Shown here: positions 25,152-31,951 of the stretch, piece after piece | Position numbering within the stretch: the first letter of the stretch is position 1 | Layout of the letters: every line of letters begins with the position of its first letter | Assembly (NCBI GenBank): GCA_035649275.1 | Contig: DASRJW010000012.1 | Span: 1 to 40,000, forward strand | Length of the DNA stretch: 40,000 bases | Source of the DNA: Candidatus Krumholzibacteriia bacterium | GTDB taxonomy: Bacteria; Krumholzibacteriota; Krumholzibacteriia; G020349025 | Direction: 5' to 3' | Translations under genes and position numbers: made by a program | Notes under the pieces: generated by a model | What the model saw: only the letters and a program-made list of their open reading frames with translations | The model's database searches: none | What the model was told of the DNA's origin: nothing

Positions 25152-26216
25152 ATGGAGCGCCGCCTCACGCTGCGTGCGCGCCCGGCTCGTGCGGCGCGCC
25201 AGAAGGTGGTCATCATCGGCCTGGGCCCGATCGGGGTCGAGCTGGGCAAGCTCGTGCTGTCGCAAGATGCCTCGTTCCAGCTCCTCGCCGGCGTGGATCT
25301 TTCGCCGCAGCTGGTGGGCACGCCGCTGCGCCGCCTGTTGGGCCCGCAAGCTCCGAGCACGTCGGTGCGGGAGACGGCGCCGGCACCACGCGGCGAAGCT
25401 CTCGCCTTCCTCACCACCACGAGCTCGCTCCGCGGCGCTGCGCCCTCCATCCTGGCGTTGCTCAACCAGGGCTATCACGTGGTCTCCTCCACCGAGGAAC
25501 TCTCTTACCCGGCGCTACGCGCGCCACGCCTCGCCGCCCGGCTCGACCGCGCCGCCCGCCGGGCCGGACGATGCATCGTCGGCACCGGCATCAATCCAGG
25601 TTTCGCCATGGATGTGTGGCCGGTCATCTTGGCCTCGAACTCGCAAAGCCTGGAGCACGTGCAAGTACACCGCGTGGTGGACGCGTCGCAGCGGCGCGGG
25701 CCTTTGCAACGCAAGATCGGCTCGGGCCTCACGGCGGCGCAGTTCGAAGCCCTGGCGCGGGAAGGCAAGATCGGGCACGTGGGTTTGGTGGAGTCCTGCG
25801 CTCACGTCGCCGATCTGCTCGGCTGGCCTCTCGATCGGGTTCAGGAGACGCTGGTGCCGAAGCTCGCCCCACGCCGGTTGCGCACCGATCATTTCGATGT
25901 GCCGAGCGGACGCGTCTGTGGCATCCATCATCGCGCCGTCGGCTCCCAGGGCGGCCACGAACGCATCGTCCTGGACCTGCAGATGTATCTGGAAGCGGAG
26001 AATCCCCGCGACGAAGTGCACCTGCGCGGCAAGCCGAGCCTCCACTGCACCGTGCACGGCGGTTTCCACGGCGACCTGACCACGGCGTCGCAGCTCGTCT
26101 CCGCCGCCGTGCGTCTGGGGTCGATGCCTCCCGGGTTGCACCTGGCTTCGGAGCTGCCGGCGCCGCGTCGCCCCGCCCGGCGGGTGCAACTGGCCTTCTC
26201 CGACGCCGACTCATGA
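25152..26216 (+). CDS. Dihydrodipicolinate-reductase-like oxidoreductase (2,4-diaminopentanoate dehydrogenase type)
   Basis: NAD(P)-dependent reductase of 354 residues. The Rossmann motif GLGPIG lies at residues 23-28 after VVII. The segment VGTGINPGFAMDVWP is characteristic of the 2,4-diaminopentanoate dehydrogenase (Ord) branch of the DapB-like fold. The rest of the ornithine-degradation pathway is not in the window, so the true substrate is uncertain and may be another amine. The gene is apparently read from a leaderless mRNA and overlaps the M1 peptidase gene by ATGA. Confidence 0.75.
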   Translation: MERRLTLRARPARAARQKVVIIGLGPIGVELGKLVLSQDASFQLLAGVDLSPQLVGTPLRRLLGPQAPSTSVRETAPAPRGEALAFLTTTSSLRGAAPSILALLNQGYHVVSSTEELSYPALRAPRLAARLDRAARRAGRCIVGTGINPGFAMDVWPVILASNSQSLEHVQVHRVVDASQRRGPLQRKIGSGLTAAQFEALAREGKIGHVGLVESCAHVADLLGWPLDRVQETLVPKLAPRRLRTDHFDVPSGRVCGIHHRAVGSQGGHERIVLDLQMYLEAENPRDEVHLRGKPSLHCTVHGGFHGDLTTASQLVSAAVRLGSMPPGLHLASELPAPRRPARRVQLAFSDADS

Positions 26217-28741
26217 ACGGGGAGAGCAAGCGACCCTTCGCCCCGCCGGATCTCCCGGCGCGCTACGCCCGCCACCGCACCTACGACACCCGTCACCTCC
26301 GGCTGGAGCTGCGGCTCGATCCACGCCGTCCCGACCTCCGCGGCGTCGCCACCTTGACCCTGGTGCCGCTGGAATCCTTGTCCAGCCTCGACCTCGATCT
26401 CGCCAGCACGCTGCACGTGGACTCGGTGCGGAGCGACGGCGGCGCCGTGCGCTTCGAGCATGCCGGCGACTGCCTGCGGTTGCACTGGCCACGCCGGCGA
26501 CCGGGAGGTGTGGAGCTCCGCCTCGCCATCGCCTACCACGGCGTGCCGCGGCGCGGCCTGTACTTCATCGGCCCCGACGCGGCGCACCCGCGCAAGCCGG
26601 CGCAGGTCTGGTCCCAGGGCCAGGACGAGGACTCGCACCACTGGTTCCCCTGCTTCGATCATCCGCACGACAAGACCACGAGCGAACTCCTCGCCACGGT
26701 GCCGCAATCTTTCCAAGTCATCGCCAACGGCAAGCTCCTCGGCGTACGCCGCCGTGGACGCTGGCACACCTACCACTGGCGCGAGGACGCCCCGCATCCG
26801 CCCTACTTGATTTCCCTCGTGGCCGGCGATTTCGACACCGTGCAGCAGGAAGTGGACGGGGTGCCGCTCACCTACGCCGTCCCCCGCGGCGAACGGCCCC
26901 AGGTGGAGCGCACCTTCGGCCGCACCCCGGAGATGCTGCGCTTCTTCGCCCGCAGCTTCGACTTCCCCTATCCCTTCGAGAAATACGCCCAGGTGGTGGT
27001 GCAGGATTTCATCTTCGGCGGCATGGAAAACATCTCCGCCACCACGCTCACCGATGCGGTCCTCCTCGACGCCGTGGCCGCTACCGAAACCCACAGCGAC
27101 GCGCTCATCGCCCACGAGCTCGCGCACCAATGGTGGGGCAATGTGCTGACGTGCAAGGATTGGGCGCACGCCTGGCTCCACGAGGGGTTCGCCACCTACG
27201 CCGAAGCCTTGTTCCTGGAGCACCACCGCGGGCGCGACGAGTTCCTCTGGAAGCTGCACGGCGACGCCGAGGACTACTTCAAGGAAGACGAGGCCTACCA
27301 GCGTCCCATCGTGGAACGGCGCTACACGCGGCCGGTGGAGATCTTCGACCGCCACCTCTACGAGAAGGGCGGTCTCGTCCTGCACATGCTGCGCCACGAG
27401 CTCGGCGACGCCCTGTTCTGGAAAGCCTTGCGGCACTACCTGCGCAAGCACGCTTTCCAGAATGTCGAAACCGCGGACCTCAAGATCGCCATCGAAGAGA
27501 GCACCGGCCGGCACCTGGACGCGTTCTTCGAGCAATGGGTGCTGGGGGCTGGGTTCCCGCGCCTCGAGGGGCGCTGGCGCTGGGACGAGACGAGCCGGCA
27601 AGTGGAGTTGCAACTGCGCCAGACCCAGGGGCCCGAGGGCGGCCGTGCCTGCTTCTTGTTTTCCTTGGATGTCGAGGTGGGCTTCGCCCGTGGCCCGCGC
27701 CGGCAGCGTCTGCAAGTCGAGCGCGCCCAGCAGAGCTTCGCCCTTCCGGCACCCCAGCGCCCACGCTATCTGCGCCTCGATCCCGAGCATGCCTTGTTGC
27801 TGCAGCTGCAAGTCGAGCCCGGGCGGGAGGAGCTCCTCGCCCAGCTCGAGAGCGCCCGGGATCTGCATGGTCAAGTGGATGCGGCCCGCGGCCTCGCCCG
27901 TTTCCCCGGCGATGCGGAGGTGACCCGGGCGCTCGGCCAGGCGCTCCGCCGGGCGCGCTTTCCCGGCACCGCCGGTGAGATCGCGCGCGCCCTGGCGCGG
28001 GTGGGCGGCGCGGCGGCGCGCACGGCGCTGCTCGCCGCGCTGCGGAGCGACGAGCCGCGCCGCCGGCGCGCCATCGTGCGCGCCTTGGCCGAGCTCCGCC
28101 CCGAGCTCCCGGTGCACGAGGCTCTGCTTGCTCTCTGGCGTCGCGAACCGGCATACCTCGTCCGCGCCGAGATCCTCCGCACCCTCGCCCGCCGGCGCGC
28201 CGACGCCACCTTCGCCCTCTGCCGCCGGGCGCTGCGCCTGCCGTCGTACCGCGACTGCATTCGCGCCGCGGCGCTGGAAGCGCTCGGTCTCCTGGAAGAC
28301 GAGCGCAGCATCGACGTCGTTCTGCCCTGGTGCCGTTATGGCCACAGTCGCTGGGCCCGGTCGGCCGCGATGCGCGCCCTCGCCACCCTCGGTCAGTCGT
28401 TCCCCGCCCGGGCCCGGGCGATCGAGGAAATCCTCATCGGCAGCCTCGGCGATCGAGACTTCTTCGCCAACATCGATGCGGCGGAAGCACTGGCCCGTCT
28501 CGGCCGCCCACAGGCGGTGCCGGCGCTGCGTCTGCTGGCGCGGAGCGATGTGGATCGTCGCATCCAGCGCGCCGCCGAAATGGCGCTCCGCGAACTGAGC
28601 GATAGCGGCCGCTCGCCCGAGGCGTGGAAAGCCCTGCGTGCCGAGTTGCGCGACCTGCGCCAGGAGAACGACGACCTGCGGCGGCGGGTCGAACGTCTGG
28701 AGGCGCAACAGAGCGCCCAGGGCCGCAGTCGACGACGTTGA
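26213..28741 (+). CDS. M1-family zinc aminopeptidase with C-terminal HEAT repeats
   Basis: The 842-residue gluzincin has the exopeptidase motif GGMEN at residues 269-273, the zinc site HELAHQWWG (His301, Glu302, His305) and the third zinc ligand Glu324 in WLHEGFATYAE. Residues 20-220 form the M1 N-terminal beta domain. No signal peptide is seen, so it is probably cytoplasmic. After about residue 530 the protein continues with helical HEAT-type repeats (ARTALLAALRSDEPRRRRA, IRAAALEALGLLEDERS, AEALARLGRPQAVPAL), and residues about 805-835 form a short coiled coil rich in Arg, Leu and Glu. HEAT-bearing M1 enzymes are known in several phyla; the repeats may bind a partner. Confidence 0.92.
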   Translation: MNGESKRPFAPPDLPARYARHRTYDTRHLRLELRLDPRRPDLRGVATLTLVPLESLSSLDLDLASTLHVDSVRSDGGAVRFEHAGDCLRLHWPRRRPGGVELRLAIAYHGVPRRGLYFIGPDAAHPRKPAQVWSQGQDEDSHHWFPCFDHPHDKTTSELLATVPQSFQVIANGKLLGVRRRGRWHTYHWREDAPHPPYLISLVAGDFDTVQQEVDGVPLTYAVPRGERPQVERTFGRTPEMLRFFARSFDFPYPFEKYAQVVVQDFIFGGMENISATTLTDAVLLDAVAATETHSDALIAHELAHQWWGNVLTCKDWAHAWLHEGFATYAEALFLEHHRGRDEFLWKLHGDAEDYFKEDEAYQRPIVERRYTRPVEIFDRHLYEKGGLVLHMLRHELGDALFWKALRHYLRKHAFQNVETADLKIAIEESTGRHLDAFFEQWVLGAGFPRLEGRWRWDETSRQVELQLRQTQGPEGGRACFLFSLDVEVGFARGPRRQRLQVERAQQSFALPAPQRPRYLRLDPEHALLLQLQVEPGREELLAQLESARDLHGQVDAARGLARFPGDAEVTRALGQALRRARFPGTAGEIARALARVGGAAARTALLAALRSDEPRRRRAIVRALAELRPELPVHEALLALWRREPAYLVRAEILRTLARRRADATFALCRRALRLPSYRDCIRAAALEALGLLEDERSIDVVLPWCRYGHSRWARSAAMRALATLGQSFPARARAIEEILIGSLGDRDFFANIDAAEALARLGRPQAVPALRLLARSDVDRRIQRAAEMALRELSDSGRSPEAWKALRAELRDLRQENDDLRRRVERLEAQQSAQGRSRRR

Positions 28742-28780
28742 ATGGCAATGATTCGATGGGTTTGTGCCGGTGACCTCGGG

Positions 28781-29518
28781 TCAGATTGCATCCCGCCGCC
28801 GCAAGCTCTTGCAGATCTTCCCCGGTTCGTTGGTGATGATCCCCTCGACGCCGAGATCTTGCAGTCGTTGCGCCACCTCGGGATCGTCCACGGTCCAAGC
28901 GAACACCTGCCCCCCGGCTCGGTGTACGCGCTCGACGTGGTCCGGTTTCTCCAGCAGCGCCGGCGCCCACAGGGCTTGATGCAGCAGCGGACCTCCGGGG
29001 TCCGGGAGCGCTTTGGCGAGGAGGCCGAGAGCGATGCCCGAGGCCCTGGGAAGGAGCGCTTCGAGGCAATCGCGGTCGAAGGAGGTGAGCAAGAAGCGCA
29101 AACGCTCCGCATGCGGGAGCGCTGCCGCGAGCACGGCGGCGCCCAAGCCGGGATCGTCCTCGGGGGACTTGATCTCCAGGTCGACGAAGGTGCTGTCGGG
29201 CAGGCTTTCCAGCGCTGCCTCCAAGCGCGGTGGCGCCACGCCGCGGAAGCGAGAGCCGAACCAGGCGCCGGCGTCGAGTCGGCGCACCTCGCCCCAGGGC
29301 ACCTCGCGCACCCGGCGCGCCAGTCCCGCCGTCCGCAGCCAGTCCGTATCGTGGACGAGGACGAGGACGCCGTCGGCGCTGCGCTGCACGTCCACCTCGA
29401 CCCCATCGGCACCGAGACGAAGCGCCAGTTCCAGAGCCGGAAGCGTGTTCTCCGGCGCCTGCGCCGCAGCGCCGCGATGGCCGAGCACCAGAGGCGTCCC
29501 GCGCCGCGGGCTTGTCAT
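28781..29518 (-). CDS. Glycerophosphodiester phosphodiesterase
   Basis: Hydrolyses glycerophosphodiesters from phospholipid turnover to glycerol-3-phosphate and an alcohol. The 245-residue TIM-barrel protein has LGHRGAAAQAPENT (catalytic His and the metal-binding Glu), VEVDVQRSADGVLVLVHD (metal Glu/Asp and second catalytic His), and VDLEIKS. The C-terminal VFAWTVDDPEVAQRL and GVEGIITNEP complete the pattern. There is no signal peptide, so it is cytoplasmic (UgpQ-like). The start overlaps the CBS gene stop as ATGA; it is the last gene of the aminotransferase-selenoprotein-CBS operon. The M1 peptidase gene converges from the left, 39 bases away. Confidence 0.92.
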   Translation of the reverse strand: MTSPRRGTPLVLGHRGAAAQAPENTLPALELALRLGADGVEVDVQRSADGVLVLVHDTDWLRTAGLARRVREVPWGEVRRLDAGAWFGSRFRGVAPPRLEAALESLPDSTFVDLEIKSPEDDPGLGAAVLAAALPHAERLRFLLTSFDRDCLEALLPRASGIALGLLAKALPDPGGPLLHQALWAPALLEKPDHVERVHRAGGQVFAWTVDDPEVAQRLQDLGVEGIITNEPGKICKSLRRRDAI

Positions 29519-29925
29519 TCCAGGATCTCGAGCAGGTAGCGCAGGAAGTTGGCCTCGGTGACGATCCCCACCAGTTTCTTCCCTTCCACCACGGGCAGGC
29601 AGCCGATCTCGAGCTGCAGCATCTTGCGCGCCGCCTCGCGGGCGTCGGCATCGGGCTCCACGGTCACGATGTCGGACTGCATGATCTCCCGCACCGGCAC
29701 GCCGCGGAGCAGAGCGTCCTGTTCGTGCTGCGAGATCCCCGCCAGGCTGGAGACGCAGGCACGCAGGAGATCGCGGTGGGTGATGAGGCCGACGAGATGG
29801 GTGGAGTCGTCCACCACCGGCAGATGGCGGACATGCTTCCACGCCATCAAGTCTTCCGCGACCTTGAGGTTGTCCGTGTGTCCCACGGCGAACACCGGCG
29901 TCGTCATGATGTCCCGGACCTGCAT
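29515..29925 (-). CDS. Protein with a CBS-domain pair
   Basis: The 136-residue protein consists of two CBS motifs: VRDIMTTPVFAVG with HVRHLPVVDDSTHLVGLITHRDL, then VREIMQSDIVTVEPDA with IGCLPVVEGKKLVGIVTEANF. CBS pairs bind adenosine ligands and act as sensors. No enzyme domain is attached, so its target is unknown. It starts 2 bases after the selenoprotein stop and overlaps the phosphodiesterase gene by 4 bases. Confidence 0.92.
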   Translation of the reverse strand: MQVRDIMTTPVFAVGHTDNLKVAEDLMAWKHVRHLPVVDDSTHLVGLITHRDLLRACVSSLAGISQHEQDALLRGVPVREIMQSDIVTVEPDADAREAARKMLQLEIGCLPVVEGKKLVGIVTEANFLRYLLEILE

Positions 29926-29927
29926 GC

Positions 29928-30164
29928 TCAGGATCTCCCTGACCGCTGGAAGTGAGCGAAGATCTCGGCGTCCTCGGGGAAACGTTGGGTCGCCGACTTG
30001 CTGAAGACCAGACGGCCGTCGACGCTCACCTCGAAGGCACCGCGTCCGCCCTTCACCAGTTCCACGGTCGCCCCGAAACGTCGCTGCAGCTCCGCCGCCA
30101 GACCGGCGGCGCGGGGGTAGTAGTTTCAGACGACGCAGTATTCGATCCGCACGCGCTGCTGCAT
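29928..30164 (-). CDS. SelW/Rdx-family selenoprotein with in-frame UGA (selenocysteine)
   Basis: Reading the minus strand from the ATG at 30164 gives MQQRVRIEYCVV, then TGA at 30128-30126, then NYYPRAAGLAAEL and so on to a TGA at 29930-29928. With the first TGA read as selenocysteine the product has 78 residues, the full length of the SelW/Rdx thioredoxin-like family. The key motif becomes EYCVVUNYYPRA, the redox CxxU of SelW, and the C-terminal half LVFSKSATQRFPEDAEIF is also family-like. A strong ribosome-binding sequence, GGGGGAGGTG, precedes the ATG. A hairpin of SECIS type follows the TGA. Reading TGA as a stop would give a 12-residue peptide and leave a well-formed downstream frame without a start. 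SelW-like proteins are small redox proteins of unsettled substrate. Selenocysteine genes (selA, selB, selC, selD) are not in the window. Confidence 0.85.
30093..30111 (-). promoter_or_regulatory. Bacterial-type SECIS hairpin in the SelW-like gene
   Basis: On the minus strand CGCCGCC, loop GGTCT, GGCGGCG form a perfect seven-pair G/C stem with a five-base loop. The loop begins 22 bases after the UGA and starts with G. Bacterial SECIS elements recognised by SelB usually have a small apical loop with an early G about 16-37 bases after the UGA. The hairpin is inside the coding region, as expected in bacteria. GC-rich sequence forms such stems easily, so this is supportive, not proof. Confidence 0.68.
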
Positions 30165-30219
30165 CGGCACCTCCCCCTGCCACCTCCCCATGGTACACGG
30201 GGTTGCGGCGGGACCGCCA

Positions 30220-31095
30220 TCAGGAAGGAACGCGGCGCCGCCACGGTTTCCCCCGGGTGCGGGCGTGGAAGCGCGCGAGCAATGCCTGCGCCACGGGGCC
30301 AGGCGCACCGCTGCCGATGCGCTTGCCATCGACGCGCACCACCGGCGTCACCTCGAGAGAGGTGGAGGAAAGCAGCACCTCGTCGGCGGCGAAGAGAGCC
30401 GCACGCCGGAAGGGTTGCTCCCGCACCTCCAGTCCCTGCGCTCGCGCCAGCTCCAACGTCACCTGCCGTGACACGCCCGGGAGGATCTCTGGACCCAACG
30501 GGTGGGTGCGCAGCACGCCGCGGCGCAGCACGAAGATGTTGCTCGTCGCTCCCTCGCGGACCACGCCGCCAGGGCCGAGAAGCACGGCTTCATCGGCGCC
30601 GGCCCGCCAGGCAGCCTGACGGGCCATGACGTTTGGGAGCAACACGAGGGTTTTCAAGTGGCAGAACTTCCAGCGCCAATCCGGGAGAGTGCGCACGCTG
30701 GCGCCGTGCGCCTGGAGATGTCCCGCTTCGTCCCCGGACTTTTCGACGTAGATCACCAGCGTCGGCTGGACGCTGCGGGGGAAGAGGTGCTGCCGGCGCC
30801 GCGAGCTGCCGCGGGTCACCTGGATGTAGATGCGCGCCGCGTCGTAGCCGCTCCGCTGCAGCAGCTCCAGGATCAGCGCGCGGAGCCGCCGGTTCGGCAA
30901 GGGGGCCGGCAGGCGCAGCCCGCGGCGGCTGTGCTGCAAACGCCGCAGATGCGCTTGCAGCGCGAAGGGCCGTCCGCCGTAGGTGCGCAGCACTTCGTAG
31001 ACCCCATCGGCGAACAGGAAGCCACGGTCGAGGACGGCGACGCGGGCCTGTCGCAGCGGGCCCACCCAGCCGTTGACGTAGGCCAGATCAGGCAA
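30220..31095 (-). CDS. Class IV PLP-dependent aminotransferase (D-amino-acid/branched-chain type)
   Basis: The 291-residue protein starts with TTG at 31095, closely preceded by GGAGGAG. The fold-type IV signature is present: VLDRGFLFADGVYEVLRTY near the N-terminus, the PLP Lys148 in CHLKTLVLLPNVMARQAAW, and REGATSNIFVL. The overall form best fits D-amino-acid transaminase or branched-chain aminotransferase; aminodeoxychorismate lyase is less likely but is not excluded. It is the first gene of the operon with the selenoprotein (55 bases downstream), CBS protein and phosphodiesterase. Confidence 0.88.
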   Translation of the reverse strand: MPDLAYVNGWVGPLRQARVAVLDRGFLFADGVYEVLRTYGGRPFALQAHLRRLQHSRRGLRLPAPLPNRRLRALILELLQRSGYDAARIYIQVTRGSSRRRQHLFPRSVQPTLVIYVEKSGDEAGHLQAHGASVRTLPDWRWKFCHLKTLVLLPNVMARQAAWRAGADEAVLLGPGGVVREGATSNIFVLRRGVLRTHPLGPEILPGVSRQVTLELARAQGLEVREQPFRRAALFAADEVLLSSTSLEVTPVVRVDGKRIGSGAPGPVAQALLARFHARTRGKPWRRRVPS

Positions 31096-31117
31096 GAGAC
31101 TCCTCCGCGAGGGCGCC

Positions 31118-31146
31118 AGCCTAGCCGAACGGCACGTCCCGTGCAA
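31118..31146 (-). promoter_or_regulatory. Promoter for the aminotransferase-selenoprotein operon
   Basis: The minus strand reads TTGCAC (31146-31141), a 17-base spacer, then TAGGCT (31123-31118) preceded by GGC. Start of transcription would be near 31111, giving a short leader of about 15 bases that contains the GGAGGAG ribosome-binding site. Confidence 0.5.
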
Positions 31147-31230
31147 ACACGTTCGGGTGGACGCTGCCCCGCCCTCATGGGGAGCGTTTGGACTCCGGCA
31201 ATGCACCGTGCGCATGTGGAGGAGGAGACT

Positions 31231-31890
31231 ATGGAGTGGAGGAAGATCGGGGTCGTGGCTCTGGCGGTGGCTGTCGCCGGGCTCCCCGTACTGTTCGGCT
31301 GCACCGGGACACAGAAGGGCGCCGCCATCGGCGGGGTCGCCGGCGCGGCCACCGGGGCCGCCGTCGGCGGCGGCAAGGGTGCGGTCATCGGCGGCGTGGT
31401 CGGAACGGCCGCGGGCGCCATCATCGGTGACTACATGACCAAGCAGAAGAAAGAGCTGGAAAAGGTGCCTGGAGCGGACGTGCAGCAAGTAGGCGACGAG
31501 CTCGTGGTCACCTTCCAGAGTCCCATTCTCTTCGATACCGACTCGTCAGTGCTCAAATCCGAGGCGCGCAAACTCCTGGACGACGTGGGCCGGGTGCTGC
31601 AGAACTATCCGGAGACCGATGTGCTGGTGAAAGGGCACACCGACGACACCGGCTCGGAGACCCACAATCAGCAGCTTTCCGAACGCCGGGCGGAGTCGGT
31701 GCGGAATTACATTGTCACCCGCGGCGTGAACGGTTCACGTCTCCAGGCGTTGGGCTTCGGCGAGAGCATGCCGGTGGCGAGCAACGGCAGCAACGACGGC
31801 CGGGCCCAGAACCGCCGGGTCGAGCTACAGATCGCTGCCAACGAGGAATTGCGGGCTCGCAGCGAGGACGCTTCCAGCCACCCGCGCTGA
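31231..31890 (+). CDS. OmpA-family lipoprotein with glycine-zipper segment
   Basis: The 219-residue protein has a lipoprotein signal peptide with lipobox LFGC, so Cys24 would be lipidated. A glycine-zipper stretch follows at about 30-67 (repeats of GAAIGGVAG, GAAVGGG and similar), which may insert in the membrane. From about residue 90 to 205 is an OmpA peptidoglycan-binding domain with FDTDSSVLKSEA, VKGHTDDTGS, NQQLSERRAESV and GFGESMPVASN. This matches the YiaD-like lipoproteins that tie the outer membrane to peptidoglycan. The ATG follows GGAGGAGACT. The next gene converges on it. Confidence 0.92.
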   Translation: MEWRKIGVVALAVAVAGLPVLFGCTGTQKGAAIGGVAGAATGAAVGGGKGAVIGGVVGTAAGAIIGDYMTKQKKELEKVPGADVQQVGDELVVTFQSPILFDTDSSVLKSEARKLLDDVGRVLQNYPETDVLVKGHTDDTGSETHNQQLSERRAESVRNYIVTRGVNGSRLQALGFGESMPVASNGSNDGRAQNRRVELQIAANEELRARSEDASSHPR

Positions 31891-31908
31891 TCGCCAGACG
31901 CCGCAGCG

Positions 31909-31936
31909 GGGAGGGCAGCCGCGGGGTTGCCCTCCC
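31909..31936. terminator. Hairpin between convergent lipoprotein and HtrA-like genes
   Basis: GGGAGGGCA and TGCCCTCCC form nine pairs around a ten-base loop. It lies in the 61-base gap between two converging genes and could stop both transcripts. Neither side has a clear U-rich tail, so its activity is uncertain. Confidence 0.45.
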
Positions 31937-31951
31937 GCCGCGGGCGGCGGC

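Noticed and set aside
26213-28708. Very long open frames opposite real genes (for example 926 codons on the minus strand across the M1 peptidase, 738 codons across 13747-15963, 679 codons across the EF-G-like gene).
   Set aside because: They are products of GC-rich codon bias with few stops. They lack recognisable motifs, are rich in Arg, Ala, Gly and Pro, and lie exactly opposite well-identified genes.
29928-30164. UGA read as tryptophan, or a pseudogene, as explanations for the in-frame TGA in the SelW-like gene.
   Set aside because: TGA ends many intact genes in the window, so it is not a Trp codon. The frame is otherwise perfect, and the TGA is exactly at the CxxU position.
30126-30329. 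A 67-codon minus-strand frame that ends in EYCVV at the in-frame TGA.
   Set aside because: Its upstream part overlaps the aminotransferase gene and has no similarity to anything; only its last 12 codons, after the strong ribosome-binding site, belong to the selenoprotein.
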